From Saccharibacillus sp. O23 (GTDB lineage: Bacteria; Bacillota; Bacilli; Paenibacillales; Paenibacillaceae), in assembly GCF_002205895.1 (NCBI RefSeq), contig NZ_NJDE01000003.1:186001-250000 (forward strand): a stretch of DNA of 64,000 nucleotides, in the 5' to 3' direction. How positions within the stretch are numbered: position 1 is the stretch's first letter; each line of letters starts with the position of its first letter. The translations under genes and the position numbers were made by a program. This document shows positions 43,621-53,377 of this stretch, in pieces. The notes below the pieces were generated by a model that saw nothing but the letters and a program-made list of their open reading frames with translations, had not been told where the DNA came from and searched no databases.

Positions 43621-45072
43621 TTATTTCTCCGTAAGGTTCGCTCCGTTCGCCCGAGGACCGCCCGTCAGCGTGCTGACGAGGAAGATCGCGATCAGGTTCG
43701 CCGCGAAGCCCGGCACGATCTCGTAGAGCGTATCCTTCAGCGCCGGAACGTTCGCCCATACGATAACCGTAACGGCGCCGACGGCCATGCCGGCAAGCGC
43801 GCCCCAACGGTTCATCTTTTTCCAATACAAGCTGAGCAGGATGACCGGTCCGAACGAAGCGCCGAACCCGGCCCAAGCGTAGGCGACCAGCGTCAGGATC
43901 GTATCGTTTTTCGTGTACGACAACGCCAACGCGGCGACCGACACGACCAATACCGCCAAACGGCTGACGAAGCTCAATTCGCGATCGGATGCGCCGCGGC
44001 GCAGCAGGATGCGGTACAAGTCTTCCGTCAAAGAACTGGCCGTGACGAGCAGCTGCGACGAGATCGTGCTCATGACGGCAGCGAGCAGCGCGGCCAGCAG
44101 GAAGCCGGTGATCAGCGGATGGAACAGGATATGCGACAGTTGAATGAAGACCGTCTCCGGATCGTCCAGCTTCAGGCCGTGGCGCGAGAAGTAAGCCGCT
44201 CCGATCAATCCGGTCAGCATGGCGCCGCAGACGGAGAAGATCATCCAACCCATGCCGATCCGGCGGGCGCTTTTGATTTCTTTGACCGAAGAGATCGCCA
44301 TGAAACGCACGATGATATGCGGCTGGCCGAAATAACCGAGGCCCCACGCGAGCAGCGAGACGATGCCGAGCGTGCTGACGCCTTTGAGCGGATCGAGCAT
44401 CGCCGGATCGATCGAGCGGATCTCGCTGAACGCGCCGCCGAACCCGCCGCTGTGGCTCAACGTCACGATCGGAACCATCACGAGCGCCAGAAACATGATC
44501 AAGCCCTGCACGAAGTCCGTCCAGCTTACGGCCAAGAACCCGCCGAACAGCGTATAAGCGATCGTGACGCCCGCGACGATCCAAAGGCCCGTATGATAAT
44601 CCAACCCGAAGCTCGATTGGAACAGAACGCCGCCCGAGACCATGCCGGACGAGATATAGAACGTGAAAAAGACGATGATGACCAATGCCGAGACGAGACG
44701 CACGATCCGCGTCCCGTCGCCGAAACGGTTCTCCAGATAAGACGGAATCGTCATCGAGTCTCCGGCTTCCTCGGTGTACGTCCGCAGGCGCGGCGCGACA
44801 TAGAGCCAGTTCGCGTAAGCGCCGATGGTCAGGCCGACGGCGATCCAGCCCGCGCTGAGCCCCTGCACGTACATCGCGCCGGGCAGGCCCATCAGCAGCC
44901 AGCCGCTCATGTCGGCCGCTCCCGCGCTGAGCGCGGTGACCGCCGGACCCAAGCTGCGTCCTCCCAATACGTAATCCGATAAGCCGGACGTCCGTTTGTA
45001 AGCGAACCAGCCGATCAGAAGCATGCCTGCCAGATAGATCGCAAGCGAAATCCAAATTTGAGTATTGCCCAT
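43621..45072 (-). CDS. putP: Sodium/proline symporter
   Basis: A 483-residue SSS-family symporter, close to the usual ~490-500. It has about 13 membrane helices. Family landmarks include TSGLSDYVLGGRSLGPAVTA, SAGAADMSGWLLMGLPGA (the Na+-binding segment of TM2) and the central region WGLGYFGQPHIIVRFMAISS, which is diagnostic for PutP and OpuE. It takes up proline with Na+, for nutrition or osmoprotection. GGGGGAACG precedes the ATG. A single-gene unit. Confidence 0.93.
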   Translation of the reverse strand: MGNTQIWISLAIYLAGMLLIGWFAYKRTSGLSDYVLGGRSLGPAVTALSAGAADMSGWLLMGLPGAMYVQGLSAGWIAVGLTIGAYANWLYVAPRLRTYTEEAGDSMTIPSYLENRFGDGTRIVRLVSALVIIVFFTFYISSGMVSGGVLFQSSFGLDYHTGLWIVAGVTIAYTLFGGFLAVSWTDFVQGLIMFLALVMVPIVTLSHSGGFGGAFSEIRSIDPAMLDPLKGVSTLGIVSLLAWGLGYFGQPHIIVRFMAISSVKEIKSARRIGMGWMIFSVCGAMLTGLIGAAYFSRHGLKLDDPETVFIQLSHILFHPLITGFLLAALLAAVMSTISSQLLVTASSLTEDLYRILLRRGASDRELSFVSRLAVLVVSVAALALSYTKNDTILTLVAYAWAGFGASFGPVILLSLYWKKMNRWGALAGMAVGAVTVIVWANVPALKDTLYEIVPGFAANLIAIFLVSTLTGGPRANGANLTEK

Positions 45073-45338
45073 ATCGTTCCCCCGGTTTCTTTCGTGTTGT
45101 CTGTGTAAGGCGCGCCGCGAACGGCAGCCATTCTAAGATCGTAAACGATTTACCGCGGCAGAGCAACAGATTTGTGCTTCGAACAAACAACTGTCGAAAA
45201 CGAAAACGCATTCGGCCGAATCGTTCGCAAAATGTCAAAAGGCCGAAAATTTTCCGCCGCTTTCCCGAAATCTTGGTTGGATCGTCGACGGCGGTTTATT
45301 TAAGGAATAAAGCAGGCTGAAAACGCGGAGGGATGCGA

Positions 45339-46850
45339 ATGAAAGGCAATTCGGGAAATCACGCGGAAATCAATAAGCAAGACATTGTGGACAGCGTGCC
45401 GCAGACAGGCTTTTTCGGTCATCCGAAAGGGCTGCTGACCCTGTTCTTCACGGAATTTTGGGAACGCTTTTCTTATTACGGGATGCGGGCGCTGCTGCTG
45501 TATTATATCTACGACCAGACGGTGAACGGAGGTCTCGGCTTCTCCGAAGCGACCGCCGTCGCCATCATGTCGGTATACGGCTCGCTGGTCTACATGTCGA
45601 CCATTATCGGCGGCTGGCTGGCGGACCGCGTACTGGGCAAAAGCAAATCGTTATTCTACGGCGGCGTCCTGATCATGCTCGGGCATGTCGCGTTGGCTTT
45701 TCCGGGCGGCGCGACGACCTTGTTCCTCTCGATGGGACTGATCATCATCGGGACCGGCATGCTGAAACCGAACGTCTCCAGCGTGGTCGGCGAGATGTAC
45801 GCGGAAAACGATAACCGGCGCGACGCCGGCTTCAGCATCTTCTATATGGGCATCAACTCGGGCGCGTTCATCGCTCCGCTGATCGTCGGCAGCGTCGGGC
45901 AAAAAGTCGATTATCACCTCGGCTTCTCGCTGGCGGCGGTCGGAATGTTAGCCGGACTGCTGGTCTTCTTGTTCACCCGCAAAACGTATCTGGGTCTGGC
46001 CGGAGCCGCCGTGCCGAATCCGCTCACGCGCGAAGAACGCGGACGCGTGCTGACCCGGCTCGGCATCGGCGCGCTGGTTCTGGCGGCGATCGTCGTCGGT
46101 TCTTCCCTGCTCGGGTGGCTGACGATCCGCTCGTTCACGATCGCGATCGGCGTGCTCGGCGTGCTGATTCCGATCGCTTACTTCACCGTCATGTACAGAA
46201 GCGGCAAAACGACGGAGATCGAACGTTCCCGGCTGTTGGCTTATATTCCGCTGTTCGTCGCGGCGGTGATGTTCTGGTCGATTCAAGAACAAGGCGCGAC
46301 CATTCTGGGCGTCTATGCCGACAAGCGCACGCAGCTCGACTTTATGGGCATTCGTATCGAACCTTCTTGGTTCCAATCCGCGAATCCGCTGTTCATCATC
46401 GTGCTTGCGCCGATCTTCGCTTGGATCTGGACGCGTCTCGGCGACCGCCAGCCCAGCGTTCCGGTCAAATTCTCGCTCGGGCTGCTGTTCGCCGGCTTGT
46501 CGTTCCTCGTCATCTTGATTCCGGGGCAGTTCGGCGGCGGCGGGCTGGTCAGTCCGCTGTGGCTGGTGCTCAGTTATTTCGTCGTCGTGCTCGGCGAACT
46601 GTGCCTCTCGCCTGTCGGACTTTCGACGACAACCAAGCTGGCTCCGGCGGCTTTTTCCGCGCAGGCCATGAGTCTCTGGTTTCTCGCTCCCGCGGCCGCT
46701 CAGGCGATCAACGCTTTGATCAGCCCGCTTTATTCGGAAGCGAACGAAACGCTGTACTTCGGCATCATCGGCGGAGCTTCTCTGGTTCTGGCCGTCGTGC
46801 TGTTCTTGCTGGCTCCGATCATCCGCCGGGCGATGCGAGGCATTCATTAA
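45339..46850 (+). CDS. POT-family proton-coupled oligopeptide transporter
   Basis: A 503-residue transporter of the DtpT type, importing di- and tripeptides with protons. The TM1 signature FFTEFWERFSYYGMRALLLY includes the proton-coupling ExxERFxYY motif. A second POT signature follows (LIIIGTGMLKPNVSSVVGEM...DAGFSIFYMGINSGAF). GGAGGG is 6 bases from the ATG at 45339, which is therefore preferred to the ATG at 45333. It is divergent from putP; the 260-base gap between shows no clear operator. Confidence 0.93.
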   Translation: MKGNSGNHAEINKQDIVDSVPQTGFFGHPKGLLTLFFTEFWERFSYYGMRALLLYYIYDQTVNGGLGFSEATAVAIMSVYGSLVYMSTIIGGWLADRVLGKSKSLFYGGVLIMLGHVALAFPGGATTLFLSMGLIIIGTGMLKPNVSSVVGEMYAENDNRRDAGFSIFYMGINSGAFIAPLIVGSVGQKVDYHLGFSLAAVGMLAGLLVFLFTRKTYLGLAGAAVPNPLTREERGRVLTRLGIGALVLAAIVVGSSLLGWLTIRSFTIAIGVLGVLIPIAYFTVMYRSGKTTEIERSRLLAYIPLFVAAVMFWSIQEQGATILGVYADKRTQLDFMGIRIEPSWFQSANPLFIIVLAPIFAWIWTRLGDRQPSVPVKFSLGLLFAGLSFLVILIPGQFGGGGLVSPLWLVLSYFVVVLGELCLSPVGLSTTTKLAPAAFSAQAMSLWFLAPAAAQAINALISPLYSEANETLYFGIIGGASLVLAVVLFLLAPIIRRAMRGIH

Positions 46851-46883
46851 AGCCGGATGGCGACGAAAAGCTTCGACAAACAA

Positions 46884-46916
46884 AAAGGCCTCTGCCCGTA
46901 AGGGCAAGAGGCCTTT
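46884..46916. terminator. Bidirectional terminator
   Basis: AAAGGCCTCT (46884-46893), an inner GCCC/GGGC pair, and the complementary arm to 46916 make a nearly continuous stem between the converging POT and RhaM genes, with A and T runs flanking. Confidence 0.87.
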
Positions 46917-46929
46917 ATCCGTTTGTTTC

Positions 46930-47244
46930 TCATCCCAACCGAAACACTTCCGTCAATTCATGCGCGACCGGGCTGTCGTCCGCGTTCGTCTCCATGATGT
47001 CTTTCATATACGCCCACCATCTGCGGCAGACTTCCGTATCCGCCGAACGCGCCCATAATTCTTCGTCCGTGACGACCAGATAAGCGAATAGATTGTCCGT
47101 GGCCGGGTCGAGAAAAATCGAGTATTCGATCATGCCGTGCTCGCGCAGCATCTGTTCCATCTCGGGCCAGAGTTCGTCGTGGCGTCTGCGGTATTCTTCG
47201 TGATGTTCTTTGTAGACCTTCATTACCGAAGCTTTGCGGATCAT
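46930..47244 (-). CDS. rhaM: L-rhamnose mutarotase
   Basis: A 104-residue protein of exactly the family length, interconverting alpha and beta anomers of L-rhamnose. Diagnostic segments: YRRRHDELWPEMEQMLREHG (catalytic His in the RH-x-x-LWPEM motif), EYSIFLDPATDNLFAYL and the C-terminal CRRWWAYMKDIMETN. GAAAGGAGC precedes the ATG. No other rhamnose gene is visible nearby, so it stands apart from any catabolic operon. Confidence 0.93.
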   Translation of the reverse strand: MIRKASVMKVYKEHHEEYRRRHDELWPEMEQMLREHGMIEYSIFLDPATDNLFAYLVVTDEELWARSADTEVCRRWWAYMKDIMETNADDSPVAHELTEVFRLG

Positions 47245-47347
47245 GCGTGCTGCTCCTTTCGCTTCCGAACTGAATGCACAAAAGAATTATTCGCAAGTTG
47301 CGAGTAATGCGACGTCCGATATTCACGGACTCGCCGAATCGATCGCC

Positions 47348-48418
47348 TTAAGCCGTGCGGTCTTTCTTCATCTGCTTGCTGCGAAGCTGGCCGCAGGCCG
47401 CGTCGATGTCGGTGCCGTGTTCCATGCGGACGGTCGCGTTGATGCCGCGTTTTTTCAGCACGTCGTAGAAACCGTTGATCGCTTCCGGCGTGCTGCGTTG
47501 GTATTGGCTGTGCTCGTCGACCGGATTGTAAGGAATCAGATTGATGCTCGCCAAATCTTTGAACTCGTCGAGCAGATCCGCCAACTCCGCCGCGGTCTCG
47601 AGGCCGTCGTTCACTTCGCTGAGGAGGATATACTCGAACATGATCCGGCGTCCGGTCGTTTCGAGGTAATACCGCACGGCGTCCATCAATTTCTCCAGCG
47701 GGAACGCCCGGTTGATCATCATGATGCGCGTGCGCAGATCGTTGTTCGGCGCATGCAGCGAGATTGCCAGATGCGTCTGCGTCCCGAGATCGGCGAAAGC
47801 GCGGATCTTGTCCGGAATGCCGCTCGTCGAAACGGTGATTCGCTTGGCGGCGATCGCCAGGCCTTTGCGGTCTTTGACCACTTCGAGGAAGTTGATCAGG
47901 TGCTCGAAATTGTCGAACGGTTCGCCGATGCCCATCACGACGATATTGGTCACTTTCTCGCCTTGTCCCGCCGCGTCGAGATAATGCTGCACGGTCATGA
48001 TCTGTTCGACGATCTCGCCGGCGGTCAGATCTCGGCTTTTCTTGATCAGGCCGCTCGCGCAGAAGCTGCATCCGATATTGCAGCCGACCTGCGTGGTGAC
48101 GCAGACGGACAAGCCGTACTTTTTGCGCATCAGCACCGTTTCGATCAGGCTTCCGTCATGCAGCTGCAGCAGAAATTTGACCGTGCCGTCGGAAGCTTCC
48201 TGCTTCACGAACTCGGTCATCGTCTTGAGCGAGAAACGTTCTTGGAGCAAGCTCAGACAAGCCGCGTTGACGGCCGCCATCTGCGAAAAGTCGCTGACTC
48301 TCGCTTTGTACAAAGCTTCCCAGATATGAGCGGCCCGGGATTTCTTCTCGCCGTTCTCCGTGAGCCAATCGGACAGCGCGTCTAAGGTCAGTCCGTAAAT
48401 GGACGGTTTGCTATTCAT
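47348..48418 (-). CDS. RlmN-family 23S rRNA (adenine-2503) methyltransferase
   Basis: A 356-residue radical-SAM enzyme. The cluster motif is C113-x3-C117-x2-C120 ([11 protein letters not shown]), and the conserved catalytic Cys near the C-terminus is Cys342 ([12 protein letters not shown]). Segments [35 protein letters not shown] and [20 protein letters not shown] align better with RlmN (C2 methylation of A2503) than with the resistance enzyme Cfr (C8 methylation). The usual Firmicute rlmN lies beside prpC/prkC; here the neighbours differ, so this may be a second copy. AAGAGGGTAA precedes the ATG, and a promoter lies about 110 bases upstream. Confidence 0.86.
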   Translation of the reverse strand: MNSKPSIYGLTLDALSDWLTENGEKKSRAAHIWEALYKARVSDFSQMAAVNAACLSLLQERFSLKTMTEFVKQEASDGTVKFLLQLHDGSLIETVLMRKKYGLSVCVTTQVGCNIGCSFCASGLIKKSRDLTAGEIVEQIMTVQHYLDAAGQGEKVTNIVVMGIGEPFDNFEHLINFLEVVKDRKGLAIAAKRITVSTSGIPDKIRAFADLGTQTHLAISLHAPNNDLRTRIMMINRAFPLEKLMDAVRYYLETTGRRIMFEYILLSEVNDGLETAAELADLLDEFKDLASINLIPYNPVDEHSQYQRSTPEAINGFYDVLKKRGINATVRMEHGTDIDAACGQLRSKQMKKDRTA

Positions 48419-48723
48419 GTTGCGTTACCCTCTTTTCAACCCGGAATCGCGGCGACCTTCGCCTTTTTCCGGTACGTAAAATTCGGCTCTACGGCCATAA
48501 GCCGCACAGCCGAGCATTCGTCCTTCATTGTCCCAAATTTTAGGCATGAATACAAGAGGCGGCGCCTCCCGACTCGCGAAAACGCGGATCGACGGTAAGG
48601 TAAGGTTTACGTTCATCAAAAACCAGCTTGAACCGTGCGTGTTTCCGATAAACGTAAACCTTTGATTAAAGTCGATCCGCTTTCGGGTACGCGGATCGAC
48701 GATACTGCCGTCGATCCACTTAA
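48419..48723 (-). promoter_or_regulatory. Upstream region of the RlmN-like gene: promoter and inverted repeat
   Basis: Minus-strand TTGTAT (48555-48550) and GACAAT (48532-48527), 17 bases apart, form a promoter with about 100 bases of leader. Upstream of it an inverted repeat of 15 bases with one mismatch (48603-48617 with 48647-48661, AGGTTTACGTT...) can form a hairpin. A 30-codon frame from ATG at 48517 to 48425 (starts MLGCAAYGRR) ends just before the gene but lacks a convincing ribosome site. Confidence 0.45.
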
Positions 48724-50241
48724 CTAAAACACTTTCTCGTCCGCGTAGTGCGAACGGATCTCCAGAAACTCGTGCAGATGTTTGAGGAACAGATCGGTGA
48801 GCACGGGATCGAAATGCCGTCCCCGTTCCCGGCGGAACAGTTCGACGATATCGCTGAGCGGCCAAGCCTTTTTGTAGACCCGATCGCTCGCCAGCGCGTC
48901 GAACACGTCCGCGATCGCCGTAATCCGACCGTACAGATGAATATCGTTGCCTTTGAGGCCGTTCGGATAACCGCCGCCGTCGTATTTCTCGTGATGCTGC
49001 AGCGCGATGATCGCCGCCGTCTTGAGAATCGGACGGCTCGAATGCTTGAGCATCTCGTACCCCGACAGCGCATGACCCTGCATGGTCGCATATTCTTCTT
49101 CCGTGAGCTTGCCGGGCTTATTCAGGATCGAATCGCTGATGCCGACCTTGCCGATATCGTGCATCGGGCTCGCCAGAGCCAGCAGATTCGCTTCTTCTTC
49201 CGGCAGCCCGTACTTGAGCGCGAGCAGTTTCGTATATTCCGCCACCCGTTTGACGTGGAAGCCCGTTTCTTGCGAACGGGTCTCCGCGATCTCGCCGAGC
49301 GTGTAGATGATTTCTTTTTGCGTGCTCTCGATCTCGTGACGCAATTCGAGGTTCTCGAACACGGCATCCGTATTCGCGCAGTACGATTCGGCCAGATAAT
49401 ATTCCCAATCGCTGGGCGTTCGGCTGCCGTCGATAAAGATCAGGCGTTCCGTTCCGACCGCGCTCGGCGAATGAAAATGAAAACCTTCGAACGTCAAAGA
49501 CTGCCGATTGAACGTGCGCAGCAGCGACAGCAGGTTGTCGACGTCTCCCGGGAGCGCATACGTATCGAGTTCGGCGAATTTGCCCGTCGCCGCCAACTTG
49601 CGCCATCTGCGTTGGTTCTTCTGAAGAATCAATCCTCCGAAAGAATGTTTCGTATTCAGGATGGAGGCCAGATGCCGCAGCACGTCGTGCGCCAGACCTT
49701 CCAACGAACCGGAGTTCAACACCAACGAAGAAGACAAAGCGACATATTCCAGACTCTTCTTCTCGTCTTCGGTCTTCTTGAATTCCCGATAAGCGCGCAG
49801 CGCTCCAACGAAGGCCGCTTTCAAGCGACCGACTCCGGCGTCCAATTCGCCTTTGAGCCGAAACGCGTTGATGTCGTAGCGGAACATGATCTCTTCTTCG
49901 GCGTCCGCCCATACGGGATCGGCCACGACGACGATCCGAACGGAGGCGTTCAGCAGCGTCGACCGGATATATCGGATCAGTTCGAGCGGCGCGCGATCTT
50001 GCGAGGCATCCAACTCGATCATCACGGACGCGATGTCTTGTTCTTCTTCCAACAGCAAATATGCTTCTTGGGAGTCGGCGGCGTGGATCAAGTGTACGGG
50101 CCTCTCTTCGAAAACGAACCCCGCGAGCAGACGGGACAGCAGCGCGAATTCTTCGCCGCTTCCTCCGACCAATAAAATGTTCCATTCGTTGCCGATATCC
50201 GTCGCGAGGGTACCCCCTCCGTTCAGAGGATGTTCATTCAT
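48724..50241 (-). CDS. HD-GYP phosphodiesterase with receiver-like and DUF3369 domains
   Basis: A 505-residue cytosolic protein. Residues about 20-140 form a receiver-like fold (WNILLVGGSGEEFALLSRLL) in which the usual phospho-Asp region reads ASVMIELDASQ. A DUF3369-type sensor region follows (YVALSSSLVLNSGSLEGLAH). The HD-GYP domain shows SPMHDIGKVGISDSILNKPG, LQHHEKYDGGGYPNGLKGND and ITAIADVFDALASDR, with the metal His/Asp and GYP residues intact. It should hydrolyse cyclic di-GMP. A potential counterpart, a diguanylate cyclase, lies at 60415-61809. Confidence 0.92.
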   Translation of the reverse strand: MNEHPLNGGGTLATDIGNEWNILLVGGSGEEFALLSRLLAGFVFEERPVHLIHAADSQEAYLLLEEEQDIASVMIELDASQDRAPLELIRYIRSTLLNASVRIVVVADPVWADAEEEIMFRYDINAFRLKGELDAGVGRLKAAFVGALRAYREFKKTEDEKKSLEYVALSSSLVLNSGSLEGLAHDVLRHLASILNTKHSFGGLILQKNQRRWRKLAATGKFAELDTYALPGDVDNLLSLLRTFNRQSLTFEGFHFHSPSAVGTERLIFIDGSRTPSDWEYYLAESYCANTDAVFENLELRHEIESTQKEIIYTLGEIAETRSQETGFHVKRVAEYTKLLALKYGLPEEEANLLALASPMHDIGKVGISDSILNKPGKLTEEEYATMQGHALSGYEMLKHSSRPILKTAAIIALQHHEKYDGGGYPNGLKGNDIHLYGRITAIADVFDALASDRVYKKAWPLSDIVELFRRERGRHFDPVLTDLFLKHLHEFLEIRSHYADEKVF

Positions 50242-50443
50242 TCCGATTCTCCTTCAGCTTGTTTTCGATCCGTTTTTGCAATATCCGCTCCAAAGTGCAG
50301 CTTTCGCCCTTTTCGATTTATCGTCAACTCGGCAGGCGAATTGAAGGGAACATGGGTACAAATTTGTATGGCAGACAAGAAAAAGGCAATACGCCGGTTT
50401 ATTATGCCGAAAGCTTGACGCGTATTTCCGAGGGAGGGAAATG

Positions 50444-51367
50444 ATGGGAAATACAACCAGCCTTGCGAGCACCGCAAAAGGAAAAAGAAAAATCGTGCTG
50501 GCCGGCGCGACCGGATTTATCGGCAGCGCCCTGCAAGAACGATATACAGCCGAAGGCTGTGACGTGCGCATGATCTCGAGACGGCCCGGCCACATATCTT
50601 GGGACGACCCTACAGCCATCGTCGAAGCGCTGAACGGCGCCGAGATGCTCGTCAATCTGGCGGGCCGGTCCGTGAACTGCCGCTACAACGAACGAAACCG
50701 CCGAGAGATTCTCGCGTCGCGCACGGAGACCACCCGAATTCTCGGCGAAGCGGTCGCCGCCTGTGCGAATCCGCCCGAATTATGGATCAATTCGAGCACG
50801 GCCACCATTTACCGCGATGCCCGCGACCGTCCGATGACCGAAGCCGGCGGCGAGATCGGAAGCGGCTTCTCCGTGGAGGTGGCCCGGGCTTGGGAAGAAG
50901 CTTTTTTCGCGGCCGATACGCCGCGAACGCGAAAAGCCGCGCTGCGGATCGCGATCGCGTTGGGACGCGGAGGAGGCGTGATGGTTCCTTACGCCAACTT
51001 GGTGCGGTTCGGTCTGGGCGGGCCGCAGGGACCCGGAAGCCAGCGTTTCAGTTGGATCCATCTGGAGGATCTGCTTCGCATCGTGGACTTTCTCGCGGAG
51101 CGCCGCGATCTGTCGGGCGCGTTCAATGTTTCGGCCCCCGAGCAGGTCACGAACAAGGAACAGATGGAGATCATGCGACAGGCTTACGGACGCCGCTTCG
51201 GGCTGCCCGCTCCCGCGTGGATGCTGGAGCTCGGAGCCGTCGCGATCCGCACCGAAACGGAGCTGATTCTCAAGAGCCGCTGGGTACAGCCCGAACGCCT
51301 GCTGCAGGAAGGCTTCGAGTTCCGTTATCCGACGCTGCGAGCGGCGATGGCGGAAATCGCGAGATAA
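50444..51367 (+). CDS. TIGR01777-family NAD(P)-dependent epimerase
   Basis: A 307-residue SDR-type protein (YfhF/SDR39U1 class). It has the Rossmann start KIVLAGATGFIGSALQERYT, the marker LVNLAGRSVNCRYNERNRRE, INSSTATIYRDARDRPMTE and the C-terminal DUF1731 domain (APAWMLELGAVAIRTETELI...WVQPERLLQEGFEFRYP). GGAGGG is 5 bases from the ATG at 50444; the ATG at 50441 is too close. Substrate unknown; homologues are linked to cell division or wall metabolism. Confidence 0.9.
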   Translation: MGNTTSLASTAKGKRKIVLAGATGFIGSALQERYTAEGCDVRMISRRPGHISWDDPTAIVEALNGAEMLVNLAGRSVNCRYNERNRREILASRTETTRILGEAVAACANPPELWINSSTATIYRDARDRPMTEAGGEIGSGFSVEVARAWEEAFFAADTPRTRKAALRIAIALGRGGGVMVPYANLVRFGLGGPQGPGSQRFSWIHLEDLLRIVDFLAERRDLSGAFNVSAPEQVTNKEQMEIMRQAYGRRFGLPAPAWMLELGAVAIRTETELILKSRWVQPERLLQEGFEFRYPTLRAAMAEIAR

Positions 51368-51483
51368 GAAACAAGAACATCGCAAGACAAAGATCGGCCC
51401 CCGGCCTGCGGAGAATCCGCCGCAGGCCGGGGGCCGAAGCTCATGCTGCGGATGTCCGCGGCTGCCTGCGAAGCGGCGATGCT

Positions 51484-52284
51484 TTACCTTTCCGGCGGAG
51501 GCATCTTCTCGGCCGAACGCCGCAAATATTCGTCGGTGATCGCTTCGATATAAGCGGTCGTCTCCGCATCCAACCCGTAGACTTTCGCCGATTCGCTTTC
51601 GTCTGGACGAACGAACGACCAATAGCGTTCGACCAGCTTCGCGTCGCCGCCGAAACGACCCAGCGCGTAATCCAGCAGGTCTTCCGCCAGCTTCAGCGAA
51701 TCCGGAGCGTCCGCCGCGGAACCGACGCCCGCGTGCGCGCGGCGCAGCAGGGACGCCCAGACTTCCGCTTCTTCGCCCGTTTCCGCGAATTCCGGCAGCC
51801 GCTTCCGTTCTTCTTCGGAGAAAAATCGCCGTCTCGCCTCTCCGCGCTGCTCCGCGCCGTATGCGCCGACCTGCCGGATAAAATCGGTCAGCTCTTCCAG
51901 CACGATCTCGCCGCGGACTTCGATCGAAAACAAACCGGATTCGATCAGTTTCTTCATCTTATCGAGTTCGCGCCTTCGGGCGTCGATCAGCTGCGCTTGT
52001 CTTCGCAGCGCGTCTTTCCAGATCTGCGCGCGGGACCGTTCTCCTGCGTCTTCGCCGTTCGGCGGCTTCATTCGCGCGATATCCGAGAGTTTGAAGCCCA
52101 TCTCTTTCAATACGGCGATCTCCTGAAGCCGAAACAGTTCTTCCGCCCCGTACAGCCGATAACCGGATTCGGGATCGCGTTCGGGCGCGATCAATCCCAT
52201 TTCCTCGTAATGGTGGAGAGCCGCCGCGCTAAGGCCGGTGCGCTTGGACAGTTCGCCGATCCGATACCGTTCCCCGTTCGCCAC
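51484..52284 (-). CDS. MerR-family transcriptional regulator
   Basis: A 266-residue protein with a GTG start at 52284, chosen for the GGGGAGGGG site 5 bases upstream. The N-terminal MerR domain (RYRIGELSKRTGLSAAALHH, YEEMGLIAPERDPESGYRLY) is followed by a dimerisation helix and a long C-terminal helical effector domain of the TipA/Mta type (VYGLDAETTAYIEAITDEYL). It lies just downstream of the CPBP gene. The MerR operator in the CPBP promoter (53378-53408) is its likely target, so it would activate CPBP and itself. Confidence 0.92.
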   Translation of the reverse strand: MANGERYRIGELSKRTGLSAAALHHYEEMGLIAPERDPESGYRLYGAEELFRLQEIAVLKEMGFKLSDIARMKPPNGEDAGERSRAQIWKDALRRQAQLIDARRRELDKMKKLIESGLFSIEVRGEIVLEELTDFIRQVGAYGAEQRGEARRRFFSEEERKRLPEFAETGEEAEVWASLLRRAHAGVGSAADAPDSLKLAEDLLDYALGRFGGDAKLVERYWSFVRPDESESAKVYGLDAETTAYIEAITDEYLRRSAEKMPPPER

Positions 52285-52391
52285 GCTTTCCCCTCCCCGC
52301 TCTCGATGCTCCTTTTCCGCGGCCGGCCCGGAGTTTCCCGTCCGTCGGTTCCAGCTTAATCGATCCGCTTCGCGCACGCAAACGGTCTTCT

Positions 52392-53318
52392 TCAGGTTTC
52401 CGGAACGGCCGATTTTTTGCGGCGGATCGCCGAAACGGCGGCGAATGCCGCCGCTCCTCCCGCCACCACCGTCAGAAACAGCACCGCCACGCTGCCGGTC
52501 TCCGGCTCGATATCGGTATAAGCGACCAACCCTTCGCCCGGCGCGGCCAATACGACGAAGCGGGCCAACATCAGATAAGCCAGATGGAATCCGATGCCGG
52601 CTCCGATCCGTCCGAACGCGGAACGAGCGCTTTGCAGCGCCACCGCGAATACCGTCAGCAGCACGAGATAATCCGCGGTGATCGGTTCCGCTCCCAAGCC
52701 GGTCGCCGCCTGCAATCCGCGCACCGTTACCGGCGCAAGCACGAACGGCAGCGGCGACAAGAGGAATGCCCATGCCGCCCGCATGCGTCCTCTGAGCGCG
52801 TCGGGAATCAACGCGCGGAACACCAATTCTTCGGGCAGCGCTTCGTACAGAAGCGCCGTAAGCAGATTGATGCCCAAGCCCGCCAGCAGCGCGGGAGTCG
52901 CGTTCAATCCTTCGACGCGCAGCCAGCCCAGCGCGTGCGCGTGCGCAAAACCGGCCGCGGCGAGAAGCAGCGCGGTACCGCCCGCGCCGATCGCGGCGGC
53001 CGCTTCCTTTTTGAGCGCTCGCCCGCTTATGCCGATCGGCAGCCGCCCGAATCTGCGGCGGTATAACGCGCAGACGCCCGGCACGACCGCCGCCGCCACG
53101 ATCAGCGCCTGAACCGGCAGCCGGACCGCCCGTTCGATTCCGGCCGCTTCCATGAGCGAAGCGGCCGCGCCCGCCGCGTACAACGCCGCTGCGAAAAGCA
53201 GCCAACCCCCTATCGCTTCGCGCAGCGATCCCCGTTCGCGATTCCCGTTGCTCTCCGCGCCGCTGCCGCCTTGTTCGCCCTCGCCTTTTCCGATCCTTCT
53301 CCGCGTTATCATCTTCAT
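52392..53318 (-). CDS. CPBP-family intramembrane glutamic endopeptidase
   Basis: A 308-residue membrane protein with about 8 hydrophobic segments. The CPBP (Abi) signature EALPEELVFRALIPDALRGR carries the catalytic EExxxR motif, and a later helix has GIGFHLAYLML with the conserved His. GGAGG is 9 bases from the ATG at 53318. CPBP proteases process membrane proteins, prenylated peptides or bacteriocin precursors. Control by the neighbouring MerR factor suggests drug or small-molecule induction. The substrate is unknown. Confidence 0.88.
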   Translation of the reverse strand: MKMITRRRIGKGEGEQGGSGAESNGNRERGSLREAIGGWLLFAAALYAAGAAASLMEAAGIERAVRLPVQALIVAAAVVPGVCALYRRRFGRLPIGISGRALKKEAAAAIGAGGTALLLAAAGFAHAHALGWLRVEGLNATPALLAGLGINLLTALLYEALPEELVFRALIPDALRGRMRAAWAFLLSPLPFVLAPVTVRGLQAATGLGAEPITADYLVLLTVFAVALQSARSAFGRIGAGIGFHLAYLMLARFVVLAAPGEGLVAYTDIEPETGSVAVLFLTVVAGGAAAFAAVSAIRRKKSAVPET

Positions 53319-53377
53319 ACCCGTTCGCCTCCTTGATCGCAACGGACGCTGCGCGCGTCCGCTCCGGAATGTCTTCA

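Noticed and set aside
48425-48865. A 146-codon minus-strand frame between the HD-GYP and RlmN genes, with a protein-like middle (FNQRFTFIGNTHGSSWFLMN)
   Set aside because: It has no start codon with a ribosome site after the HD-GYP stop, and a good promoter for the RlmN gene lies inside it. A decayed gene cannot be excluded.
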